Assembly: GCA_013368315.1 (NCBI GenBank)
Contig: JAACJM010000284.1
Location: 40,698 to 104,697, forward strand
Origin: Tetrapyrgos nigripes
Lineage: Eukaryota > Basidiomycota > Agaricomycetes > Agaricales > Campanellaceae
Reading direction: 5' to 3'
DNA length: 64,000 nucleotides
Positions 1 to 9,864 of the stretch are shown piece after piece. The notes beneath the pieces were generated by a model that did no database searches, was not told the origin of the DNA, and was given only the letters and a program-made list of their open reading frames with translations. Position numbers and translations under genes: made by a program. How positions within the stretch are numbered: position 1 is the stretch's first letter; every line of letters begins with the position of its first letter.

Positions 1-31
1 CTTTATTATACAGGGACATTGACCTGCTGAA

Positions 32-408
32 GTGTCGGTCGTTCGCTGTTGTTCATCAGTGCGTACACGCCCTTCCCAGAACGTCTACACGGAACTGACT
101 GGTTTTCGTGTATACATAGCTTCATAGACTCCGAAGTCCTAGAACCAGACTTTAAAGAAAAACTTGCAGAGGTTGCTCGAGTCGTGAGACCTTTTGTTCA
201 TTGGTATGTTCTTTGCCATCTGCCATCGTATTTTGGGAATCTATTTCGTCTACACTTGTCATGCTCATCACATCGTTCCGTTTTGTCCCTTGGTATACGT
301 ATATGTAGTTTGAACGACCTTCTGACGCTCCACGACGACGACGACGACAACGACAACGGAGAGGACGAGGACGATGGAGGTGAAGATGGTGAGGAGGGAG
401 AAGAGTAG
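32..408 (+). CDS. 3' end of an unrecognised gene with acidic C-terminal tail (partial)
   Basis: An open frame enters from the left window edge. A GT-AG intron at about 204-308 is 105 nt (35 codons) long, so the frame is open with or without splicing; the donor is gtatgt and the acceptor tatgtag. The last exon encodes a run of Asp, Asn, Gly and Glu, ending at 408. The visible part before the intron is a mixed helical-looking segment containing the residues FIDSEVLEPDFKEKL. I do not recognise the family. Acidic tails of this kind occur on nuclear and chaperone-type proteins, but that is only an analogy. The upstream exon boundary is uncertain: an in-frame TGA at 28-30 means the exon starts after it, for example after the AG at 59-60. 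Confidence 0.4.
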
Positions 409-1227
409 ACGTTTCTACTCCTAAGATCTTGTACTCATGGACTCGGAATGGGATTCGAGATCTAGAGAGCTCGAACGGATTTCTTGGTTAACGATAACGT
501 TCACGTCGTCGTAGGCACGGATGCTTAAGCCTCTGTTGAGAAGAGATTGGGAGAGATAAGTTTGTTGGGATCCTGATACTGTAGACTTTATCTGCTTTGT
601 TCCTTGCTTTGTGTATATGATACATGATACATTTATCTTTTATACCTTACTACATTGATGAACATCCGACGATGTATCCACCCCCACTCGCATAAAACCA
701 TATCATCACCGGTAGAATTAGATCTTGTTCCTTATCCTTAAGTTCGAGGTTTGTTGGACGAAAGATATATACTGCAAGTGAGACAGACAATCCTCGGATA
801 ATTCTTCTACAGGAACCAGAGTTTAAAATACAAGAAGGGCCACTGGCAAAGTTGGTAACGTTGAACTGTGAACACAATCTCTGTTCCAACCATCAAATTT
901 TTGAAGATCGGTGGCCTGAGGCAAAGGTTACCGACCGGAGCTTCAGCGAAAGGAACATCTTCATATGACATTGCACAGAGCCGCACGCTGTCTAATATCG
1001 AGGGTCGTTTTGACTGCACTTTTGGCTCGTTTACTGACCTCTAAAAATTCGAAGCGGTAGGGGATTGAGAGAGCGGGGCGGGTAGTTTTGTGTGATGACG
1101 CGAGTATTGTATCGTAGGTTCTACGTGTTTTGATATATACATCTTGTACACTTTCAGCTTTGCAGCGTATCCTTACAGAGAAGAATGTTGAAATGGCGCA
1201 TTCAGTTGCAGCCATCAACGACATCTA
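409..1227. other. Gene-free stretch
   Basis: Only short overlapping frames occur here, none with recognisable motifs or plausible splice chains. It probably holds the 3' UTR of the preceding gene followed by spacer. Confidence 0.4.
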
Positions 1228-1490
1228 TGTAGAACAATAGTAGTAGTTATAAATAGAACAATAAGATTATATAAACAATAGATGTAGTACAACAATAGTA
1301 TACGAAACCAGCATTGTGCTATCAAGTACAATAGAATCTTATTGTTACTCTAGTATTAGTTTACATGTATTTGTACCTCCTCAAAGGTATATAAGGACTC
1401 GTAGATAGTCCTCCAAATAACAAGTTTTATACTTAACTCTCATCGCTCAATAAGCCTCTTACAAGCCTTACAAGCTATTCTCTATCCACA
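1228..1490 (+). repeat. Possible solo LTR-like AT-rich element
   Basis: This 263-bp stretch starts TGTAGAACAATAG and ends CTATCCACA, that is TGT...ACA. It contains repeated ACAATAG motifs and a TATA-like TATATAAGG at about 1388, followed about 100 bp later by a pyrimidine-rich end. This is the usual build of a short Copia-type LTR. No matching target duplication was seen on the flanks and no internal region follows, so the call rests on composition and termini only. Confidence 0.25.
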
Positions 1491-2061
1491 GGTAAGTTGC
1501 GTAGTTGCCACTGCGTTTAGTAGTGTACAGGACCGTACCATGCCTGCTTAACAAAGAATACGTGTACTGTAGACTTAGCGTAGTCTCTTATAAACAGACA
1601 GTATCAGCGATCATTGAAATGATGCGATAGCAGTCTGTCGTCAAAGCGGGGGTTTTTAGGGACCAGTTTTTTGTCAATACAAAGTTGATACAAAGGTACT
1701 ATTCGTAACCTAGAAGTGATAGGAAAAATGTCAATGAATTAAAACTTTCGCAAATCTGTACTGTTGTCCGAGAAATTTTACACAACTCGAGTCTATGATA
1801 TAAACCTTCAGTTTATCAAACTTAGAGGGTTTTCCGAAGGATGTGCATACAAGCCGTGGAGGGCCGATGAGGGACGTTTTGTGACGGCGTATTGGCGGGG
1901 AAGTGATATATGTCACAGGTGTGACACATCGCCGCGTCAAAGATTTGCTGATTTGCTGAGCCTCTCATCTCCTAAACTGAGGTCGCAAATGCATGAAAAG
2001 ACTGATACAACGACTCTTATTGCATTCTACTGTAGTTACTTACTGTCATTTCTAATGTACA
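1491..2061. other. Gene-free stretch
   Basis: No coding frame with recognisable content. It probably contains decayed transposon sequence next to the pogo-like fragment on the minus strand. Confidence 0.3.
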
Positions 2062-2418
2062 TCAATTGCGTGTAAGGTACCATAAACCAGGTCTCTGGCC
2101 CGTTAAGGCATGGAACTTTGGAGAAATCGTACGACGAGAGACAGGATGACCAGTAGACGCGAGAAACTTTGCCCAATCCACAAGGACGGACTCCTTCGTC
2201 GGGTTGAGGTTCTGCTGACTTGAGTGTGCTTTGCGACGGTCCTGCGTTTGGCCTTTCCTTCGCTTATACAGAGTCTGGTAGGGTATGCCGTACGCTGCTG
2301 CAGCCTGAGGGCAGGACTTGTATATACCAGAAGCGAGGTCGTTCAAGGCTTGTTGGATTTTCGTCTCTTGCTTGTCTAGCTTCTTCTTCCGTTTCCATTG
2401 TGCCTGAGGAGCGGGCAT
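2062..2418 (-). pseudogene. pogo/Tigger-type transposase fragment (CENP-B/Psq DNA-binding part)
   Basis: The 118-residue minus-strand frame begins with a basic stretch (QWKRKKKLDK). It then shows a Psq-type helix-turn-helix (residues about 20-55, including AAAAYGIPYQTLYKRRKG) and the start of a CENP-B-type second HTH (about residues 75-110, LVDWAKFLASTGHPVSRRTI). In the pogo/Tigger family these two HTHs bind the terminal repeats and are followed by a DDE nuclease domain of about 200-300 residues. Nothing like that domain follows below 2062, so this is a transposase N-terminus whose catalytic part is lost. The family call is solid; functionality is unlikely. Confidence 0.65.
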
Positions 2419-3953
2419 GGCAGATAAATAAAGTAAAGAGAATGAATTAAAGAGAATAAAGAGAGGACCGTGTGGCCGAGCTGGGCCCTGCCCACCTCAG
2501 TGAAGGGTGAAGGTGCAGCAGGTTGACGGCGGCGAAGAAAAGAAGCGACACTGAAGCTTCTGACGCGTCGAGCGGAGTTTGAAATGCTTCATGCCGAGAA
2601 ATTTGAGATTTCGACTCGTTCGCTGAGTAGGTACTCAAAACTCTTTAGATTTGACCATAAAAAGTAGTCATAAAGATACAAATGCCCACCATAATGTACT
2701 AGAACAAGCCTTGAATATTTTCCTCAGAGGAATACTGCGTTCTAAATTTTTTCACTTCTGTCACGCTCGCGGAAATGCAGTTTTTCCGTCGTTTTCAGCC
2801 CATGGCAAACGTCTCGGTGAAGATCTGGTAAATCTGGTTACATATACATGCAGATAATGTATCAAGATATCTACTGTATAAGTTCTATGAAGGGAGATGG
2901 GGGAGGAACGAAGATATGAACAGATTTCTCCAGAATCTATCACTTCTAGGGTCCATATCACTTCTAGGTCACGAATAGTAATAGAAAAGACTTATAACGT
3001 AATCTTCACACGACCTATTTTGGGAAGCGGTGCTCTTTCTGCTCAACTCGTCCCAACGACTCTGCTGCTTCCTCCCGTTATATTTTGTGATAATAAAACT
3101 ATAGATGTTATATTCCAGACTCTTTAATGGTCCTACAGCCCCCAGAAGCACCGAAAATGACCGGCACATAAGGGAAACAGACTGCGGGAATATTACGCAA
3201 TAAGTCATCTTTGTAAGCAAAAAACTGGTCCCTAAGCTCTCGATCTCTTAAAACTAGACTAGACTTAGCGGCAATAATTTTTTTTTTTTTCAATTTGATG
3301 TACTATTTTGGACACGCAGCAGGACAGAGCCATGGACCTTGGTCCTCAATGTATGGACCTCCTCCATGTAAAGAGTCCTCGCACCAAAGGTCAGTACTAG
3401 CCGTGGCAGCGTCTATGGTTATCGTATGGTTACTTGGCGGGTACATTTATAAAAGCGGTCTGATTCAACCAGTCATTTTAAAAAATGTACTTTTGTGGAC
3501 CAACCTTACTTTTTATAAGATGGGGTGTAGCACAGGTGTTCGAGGATTTGAAGGCGGCCACTGGCGCACATGCTTCACTCGTATCGAACCGTCGTCTTAA
3601 ATATCGTTGCTGCTAGCCTGTTTCACTCCAGAACAGCCTCGACGGCAACACAAACCCTCAGCTGACCCATTGGGCTTGCTTCTCAAATTGAAAAGTACCT
3701 TTTGGGGTTACCCCGCAGCAACCCACCCATTTCAAACAAATGTGGGGAAGCAACTTGGATCAATCATCTGACAGTGGTAGCTGACACTGTGTCTAGGCCC
3801 ATTCTAGACCGAAGGTACTTAAACCGCCTCTTCACACGTCGACGTCTTACCTACCAATCACCCACACCAACCAACCAACCACCCACCTTCCTGACCCTCG
3901 GACCTCCATTCATCTGCATCTACCCACCCTAGCCCGGTGTTTCTCAACAAACC
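2419..3953. other. Gene-free stretch with COX8 promoter at its right end
   Basis: No supportable gene. A 12-bp motif (atcacttctagg) occurs twice about 18 bp apart near 2938-2968. The last 100 bp are C-rich (repeated ACCAACC/CACCC) and form the likely 5' UTR of the COX8 gene that starts at 3954. Confidence 0.4.
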
Positions 3954-4565
3954 ATGTCCTTCCTCGCCCGTACAACCCGAACCACTGCTCGTACCTTCCG
4001 ACCCCAGGCCAGAGGCGTTCATCACGGTGCTCATGAGAAACTCGTACCGAACACAAGCATCTCGGGAGGAATCCCTTGTATTAAGAGGTCGACGCATGCG
4101 CATGAGGATCTTAGCGTGAGTATTGTCTTGCACCGCTGCTGTTGGGGTGATGCTGATGTGTCTTACTTGCTGACTTGGCACCGTCATCTTTCTATCACCC
4201 ATGACACTATTGTGACTCGGAATTGGAACAGCATCTCCCATTCGACTACAAGAACAAGACCAGGTTCCTTGTCAAGGCTTCTGCGGTTTTGGGCACGGCG
4301 TTTGCGATTCCGTGGGTTGCTATTTGGTGGAGGTGGTACGTTATTTTCCTCTCTCTTGTTCACTGCTACCCCCCTTCCTTCTGTTCCTCCTAAGCTACCG
4401 TCCCCTTCCCCTTCTCCCCTCCAACTTTCTCTGTCATCATCATCTTGTTTTCAGTGTTTACCGTTCATCTATACACAAGCTGACGCTCACACTTACTAAC
4501 CATAATGCTCTACTCTCTTTACCCCGCTGCGCAGGAACAAGCCCGGTGGATTGAAGAACCCTTGA
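3954..4565 (+). CDS. COX8: Cytochrome c oxidase subunit VIII (COX VIIc family), mitochondrial
   Basis: A small inner-membrane subunit of respiratory complex IV. Exons by splice sites: 3954-4115, 4232-4335 and 4535-4565. Donors are GTGAGT at 4116 and GTACGT at 4336; acceptors are aacag and gcgcag. Phases fit and give about 98 residues. The N-terminus (MSFLARTTRTTARTFRPQAR) is rich in Arg, Ser and Thr without acidic residues, as in a mitochondrial presequence. Exon 2 encodes the family signature LPFDYKNKTRFLVKA followed by one membrane span (VLGTAFAIPWVAIWW), and exon 3 gives the short NKPGGLKNP tail. Fungal members are usually 60-80 residues, so part of exon 1 after about residue 30 could be a further unspliced intron. 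The exon 2 and 3 assignment is the firm part. Confidence 0.75.
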
Positions 4566-4975
4566 GCTCGACTTTAGTCTTAAAGCTGCCCAATTGCAAC
4601 TCTGTGTACTCAGGCTGTGGATGTCGTAAGATGTGTTTGTATGATGATGTATGTATGTAGTTATCACCGCCATTTGCTTGCAATTTGCCACGAAGGGCGA
4701 TGGGGGGGAAGAAGAGGGATGGGGGCCAAAAGGGAAATGAGTCTAGAATGAAATCATTGAAATGACAGCGCTGTGACGAGGGTCGCATGTTATGTGTATA
4801 TACTAGAGAAATCAATTATCAAACAATTGTTTACTTTTTGTACCCCTAAACGATATAATTGAGAATTGAGAGTAGATTAGTTGACTACGCTACAATGTAA
4901 GTAGTAGGGCTCTCTTGTCTCGAGTTTCAGGCCTGAAACTTGAAGCCAGGGAGGAAGTACGTACATACATGTATC
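4566..4975. other. Gene-free stretch (COX8 3' UTR and spacer)
   Basis: The COX8 3' untranslated region and spacer before the simple-repeat tail of the LINE. No gene seen. Confidence 0.4.
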
Positions 4976-5419
4976 ATAGATAGATAGATAGGATACACCG
5001 CGCCGGAAAAGGGTTCCCCAATGTGGGGGTACTGTCCGTGGAACCACGGACTGGTTCAGCGGGATAAGCAACAGCCAGATAGGGGCAAGCGCTATGACGA
5101 CATGTCATTGGTAGACCGTCTACCCAGCTGAAGCGCTATAAGTATAAGTTACAGGTGATAGTACATACAAAGAGCAATCAGTGTCCAGACGGTGGCCCCA
5201 AAGTAAGTAAACAAAATGCTACAACACAAAGGCTAGCAGGGAGACATTAAAAACCCAGTGGGAAAAGTTGCCACTGCTAGGTGAGAAGCACGTACATAAG
5301 AACAGAAAAAGAAAAAGAAAAACCACCATTGAATCAACAAAAACCCTTCATATTTCACCTGATAGCAGAAAGTCTAGCAAAGCAAGAGTTAGCAGTCCAA
5401 GTTGAATAGAAGCTCATCA

Positions 5420-5751
5420 TTATTCCCTCTCATCCTCAAACTCCTCATCAATCCTTTTGATATTGCAAGTATCTTTCCATACCTTCAACACTTCGTGAAA
5501 GAATGTGGCTGTCCTAGAGACCAAGTTCCAGTCAAAGATCCAGCTTTTCAACAACTCGAACGCATCTTTGTTGGAACGAGGGGCAGTTGAATTGAGAGCA
5601 AGTGATTGCATGAAAGCAGTACGAAGAGACGTAATTTCCGGAGAGCAATTGCATTGAATAAGAATGTGTTCAGGTGTTTCGTATGTGAAGTTCCATCATC
5701 TACACATCTTTTGCTCTCGAACATCGTCCGGTTCCGGTTCCCGGCCGGGGG
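5420..5751 (-). pseudogene. LINE copy A ORF2 extreme C-terminus
   Basis: This minus-strand segment encodes the C-terminal zinc-finger-like end of LINE ORF2, with YETPEHILIQC followed by LLKSWIFDWNL and an acidic end, stop at 5420-5422. The same module lies in LINE copy B at 9230-9440 (YETPEHVLIQS, LLKSWIFNWDL). There is a one-base frameshift just before the ETPEH block, so the copy is not functional. It lies directly downstream of the hAT-type element. Confidence 0.7.
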
Positions 5752-6895
5752 TAGTGTTGCACACGGCTCAGCTCCACTCGGCTAAGCCGTTGAGCCGAGC
5801 CGGTTTTGAGCCATGGCTCTGGAGCTGTCGGCTAATATTGGAGTTGATGCTAAGAATCCGCTGTTGTACTGGCTCTTTGAGGCCGCCCCAGCACTCTCAG
5901 ACAGTCTTAATAGCTTACTGAAGTACCACAAATGCTAACTACTAACAGAAAGTGTTTTGGTTGTCAGTGAATAGAATTTGCTAATCATCTTGCAGTGTCG
6001 TTTGCGAGGATTCTCGAGTGAAGAGTTATACGGGAATCACGGGGAGCCCTGAAACAGCGACTCCCCTGGGTATGAATTGCAAGGCACAAACGAGGTGAGG
6101 CTCAGCGGCGCGTACAAATAGTAACTACTGTAATAGATCAGGGAGAGGTGGGAGGGTGACTCGAGATTAGCTAGAGCTAACAGACTCGTAAGTAATAGTG
6201 AAAAGATGAACGAGAGATAATGCATACCCGAGAGACTCGTGAGTGAGAGTGAAAGGATGGAGGTGTAATGAATCAAGTCTCTCGGGTGTATAAGTATGAT
6301 AATGTATGAAACAGGAGGTAAGGATAGAAAAATAGAAACACATAGATATATTAAAGTTATGAGGAGGAAATCGGCGACATGAAAAGGAGATTGAAACGAA
6401 ACAAATCAAGGAGAAATGGAGCATGGATATGAGGGAAGGATGCATTGGACAGCCCTGAGGTCCTGCGCGAGTGATGTGAGCCATGGAGGCATACGAAGTG
6501 CATGGACAGCCCTGGGGTCCTGCGAGAAAGATAAATAAATACGTATGGATGATAATCCATAGGGCACTTACAGCGATGATTAGATTATTGTAAAGTAGCT
6601 TTAAAAGACTACAAATCACTGCAAATCACCGTTCCTTGACAGCACTATTCCCACGGCTTCGGATTTAGCGGTAGTCACCAAAAATACAAGTAATGCATCG
6701 ACATCATCCTAAGTAGTGCTCTGAGCAATCGCAGAACATGCAAGAAGGCATGACAAGATAATCCCATAGTTATAGTACTGTAAACAATGTGACCAAAGAG
6801 TTTTGCATCGACTCAGCATGGCTCGAGTCAGAGAATTTAACGGCTATGGTCCGAGTCGAGCCGTAGCGAGCCGGAGCCGAGTCTGTGCAACACTA
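5752..6895. mobile_element. Non-autonomous hAT-type transposon (1144 bp)
   Basis: The ends are perfect 12-bp inverted repeats, TAGTGTTGCACA. It is flanked by an exact 8-bp direct repeat GCCGGGGG (5744-5751 and 6896-6903), the target-site duplication length diagnostic of hAT. Both subterminal regions are packed with GAGCCG/CGGCTC-type motifs, probably transposase binding sites. No transposase is encoded. The interior has an imperfect internal direct repeat (ACAGCCCTG-GGTCCTGCG) at about 6451-6470 and 6506-6525. It sits inside LINE copy A. The start and subterminal motifs resemble the 5890-bp hAT element at 49277. Confidence 0.88.
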
Positions 6896-6903
6896 GCCGG
6901 GGG

Positions 6904-7597
6904 AGCAGCGAAAGATAAATGGAGATACATTGCCACACAGGAGCCGGGTGAGTGAGCGACGGTGTTGATGGTTTTAATTTGTACAAGGTAGTGTCGAAGA
7001 CAGAGAACTTAACCCTAACCCTAAGTTGTTAAGGAGAGGTAAGTCTCGGATGGCGTAGTCAAGATCAGAGAGCCAGCAGGGAATTCCATGTATTCGCAGG
7101 TTGTACAGGGCATGCAAAGCACATCAGGCGAGTTTGTGGTCAGGCAGTTCCAGCAGATATTTTAGGTAGGAGAGTGCGAGAATTACTTGGTGAACACGAA
7201 AGGGACGCAGACCCATTTCAGTGAATAGGGGGGAAGTGATCGAGTTACTGGACAGCCCGAGTATTTTGCGCAAGAACTGAAGCTGTAGTTCTTGGAGTTG
7301 ATTGATACCCTTCTTTGACACATCTATAACCACCTCGCAGCCACTAATGAGATGGCAGTCAACCAAGGCCGTATGTAGCTCTTTGAGGGGCTTCAGTGGC
7401 ATGCAATCCCTCCCTACTAACCTTTCTGAGCCAAGAACACCATGAGCAGAGACCCATGCAGCATGAGCTTTGGTACCGTATACTCGAGCGGAGATATCAT
7501 GTTCAGTGGAAGTGAAAGTAATCCCTACATATTTAAACAAGTCGGTGATTTGCAGTTGCTGACCATGGACGGTGAATTTAGGGGTAATAAGCCTATG
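6904..7597 (-). pseudogene. LINE copy A ORF2, region downstream of the RT domain
   Basis: A minus-strand frame of 138 residues (7540-7124) begins KYVGITFTST and continues with LVDCHLISGCEVV, INQLQELQLQFLRKILGL and SPLFTEMGLRPFR. This is the characteristic region after the palm/thumb in ORF2 of fungal LINE elements. The palm motifs and the endonuclease domain are missing because the copy is 5'-truncated. Reading continues beyond the stop at 7124 in another frame, so a frameshift or stop is present too. Confidence 0.7.
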
Positions 7598-7664
7598 TGA
7601 ACGAGTGGTGGCCTACTTCAAACGCCCTTCCGGACGGCGTCTTAGACCGCTCTGCCATCTCGCC
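7598..7664 (-). pseudogene. tRNA-Leu pseudogene lacking the anticodon arm
   Basis: On the minus strand the 5' half (GGCGAGATGGCAGAGCGG then TCTAAGACGCC) matches the acceptor and D arm of the tRNA-Leu(AAG) genes at 15252 and 26302. It is followed directly by a variable-arm match (GTCCGGAAGGGCGT) and a decayed T arm. The anticodon stem-loop and intron are deleted. It touches the 5' truncation point of LINE copy A. Confidence 0.7.
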
Positions 7665-8984
7665 ATGCTCCTCAGAGAAAACAGGAAGTTGCCCACCACA
7701 ATCTAAGTCCTTTCACAATTCGGAAGGTCCTTCTCGGAACAAGAGTCATTTGATCTTGACTGTAAGTTCCGTAGTGACCTTCTGAACTGGGCCAAATTTT
7801 TATCTTGACACCAGCAAAATGTCTCCAGAATAAGCTCCTGTATGTAATATCCTGTACTTCATTGACAATCCCTTTTGCGCCGTCCAGTCCACCATATCGG
7901 GGATATAGCGCAAGGTGGCCAATGTATAATCCAAATCTTACTTGCACTGGAAGACAAGAAATGTGGTTTGATAGTGGAAAATGTAATGCATGATGGCAAG
8001 CGGTAAGAATATATCACGCTGATACAACGGGGATACAACGCAATGTGGACAATATATCGATGGGTATTGCGTATGCAGAAATATAACGCGTTTGGGGAAT
8101 CATATCCCATCTTGGATTTTATAACCGTGATATCATGCAATGATGCAATAGGGGAATTATATTGACGTTGTATTGCATTCATACCTTGCAAAATGCAATG
8201 GGAGCAGATGCCATGCATTGGAGGAATTCTGATAAAATATAGAAATTGATGTGTTATAACGAAGTTCTAATGGTTCGGACGGGGCGATGGGAAATGAATT
8301 GGAGCCTGATGCATTATATCTCAGAGACATCTGAGTCGTATCTGAGTATATTTTGCAGGTGGATAACGCATAACATTGAGCCACATCCATACCACATAAA
8401 GTGTAAACATAGAAAACCCTATTCTTACCTCGTCTGATTTCCGAATATTGGATTCGGACAGTGCTTGTTATAAGTAGATCATGGATGTAGTCAAGACTCA
8501 AAATTCGACAGACGTCAAGTACATGTTGTCCTCCTTCCACACCCACCTACCTGATTATAACGGCTTTGACACTCTCAATCCATTACATTTTCTACTACAA
8601 CAGTATTGACATTGTTGCAAATTTGTTATGATATTCTTGAGATCTTCTATTCCAAGCCAATCTATAGCTCCTCTCCATGGTGCTTCACCGCTATCTAATA
8701 CCCCTTAACGATTACTATCCTACACTTCGCTTTTCAAGATCGCAATATCAATATCATCCTTATATCTGATAGTTGACTATTGAAGGTCTTCATACACAAT
8801 CAAAGCAAGATTCGATGATTCTGAAATGGCTCTGCAGGTTCTTGCTCCAGTCACCCGCCATGGAATGTAAGACACAGGTATCAATCGGAATAAGTCTCAA
8901 ATGCATCCTCTTGCCTACTATCCCTGGTCTCAGAAAGGTCTTTTCAGGCTCTCAGACTCATGGTCTGCAGGAAAGAACACTGAC
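7665..8984. other. Gene-free stretch with degenerate dispersed repeat
   Basis: No gene. An approximately 35-bp unit appears twice, near 7897-7931 and 8027-8062. Both begin CGGGGATA and share (A/G)CGCAA, GG(T/A)CAAT and TATA words. This suggests an old repeat or satellite-like remnant. Overlapping minus-strand frames in it have no recognisable content. Confidence 0.35.
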
Positions 8985-9129
8985 TAGATTGTAGATTGTA
9001 GATTACACCGGAAAAGGGTTTCGCACAAGTGCGGGTACTCTCCGTGGTCCCAATACCAGGGTCAAGCCCCGAGTAGATCGTCCACATTAGCATACTATTA
9101 CCGGACGACGTAAAACTAAACTAAACTAC

Positions 9130-9846
9130 AGAATCAATCTTCTTCTTCACCCGACTCTTCATCCAAGTTTCTAATTTTTCCCAAGTCCTTCCATAAAACC
9201 AATACTTTGTGAATAAATCTGGCAGTATGTCATGGTGGGACTAGGTCCCAGTTGAAAATCCATGACTTTAAGAGAGCGAAAGCGACGTTGTTTGAGGGAA
9301 ATCTGTATGGATTGAGTTGGGGATTGAGAGAAAGCATGAAACAGGCACGAATGGAGACAATGGAGATAACATGAGAGGATTGGATGAGAACATGTTCAGG
9401 TGTTTCGTAAGTGGCTTTGTAGTATCGACAGAGTAAGTTACGAGTGGTTGTATTGTCCTTAGGCCTTGGTTGCCGCAAGGGTGTTTCAAATCAAACCGGA
9501 AGACTTGCGATTGCGAAAGAAGACGTTGAAGCCGCCTGGACAGTAGCGCGTCTTCATCTTCAAACAGGTGAGTTTCTTGTACCATAAAGATGTCAACGCC
9601 TTTGAAGTGTTTGGAGAATTCGGGGTGGCAGAAGTTACTAGCGTCGAGGCGACCACCTAAGTTCCAGCTTCGTACTTTCAGAATATCCGAATGATTGTTA
9701 TAATTGTGAGATGAGCTAGGGGATACAAGTGGGGATATTGGTGAGGTGGATACAGGAAAGGCAGTATGAGGTACAGTATGAGAAGAGGATACATGAGGGG
9801 TAGAGTACAGAAGACTAGAAGAAGGCGACGAGATGGAATCTGCCAT
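9130..9846 (-). pseudogene. LINE copy B ORF2: endonuclease start fused to C-terminus by deletion
   Basis: From 9846 downward the frame has a Ser/Pro-rich leader. It then shows the start of an apurinic endonuclease-like domain: VRSWNLGGRLD, and FKGVDIFMVQETHL containing the conserved QETHL metal-binding region. The GGFNVFFRNR block follows in another frame. After about 9490 the sequence jumps to the C-terminal module (LLCRYYKATYETPEHVL, FALLKSWIFNWDL), with an in-frame stop before the acidic end near 9150. Roughly 1000 residues normally lying between these blocks, including all RT motifs, are missing. The copy cannot be autonomous. Confidence 0.7.
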
Positions 9847-9864
9847 CCCAAACCGTCAATCGAC

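Larger units (their letters stand above)
4976..7597 (-). mobile_element. LINE retrotransposon copy A, 5'-truncated, split by a hAT-type element
   Basis: The minus strand carries the C-terminal part of a LINE reverse-transcriptase protein in two blocks (7597-6904 and 5751-5420), then a 3' UTR of about 440 bp ending in a TATC simple repeat at 4976-4992. The 3' UTR ends with a hairpin and CCCTTTTCCGG, shared with LINE copy B at 9006-9060. The 5' end is lost at about 7597, where the element abuts a tRNA-Leu pseudogene. The hAT-type insertion at 5752-6895 was later than the LINE because the LINE sequence resumes directly across its 8-bp target duplication. Confidence 0.75.

Noticed and set aside
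7010..7022. Telomere-like CCCTAACCCTAA
   Set aside because: Only two units, inside the decayed LINE coding region; chance sequence, not a telomere.
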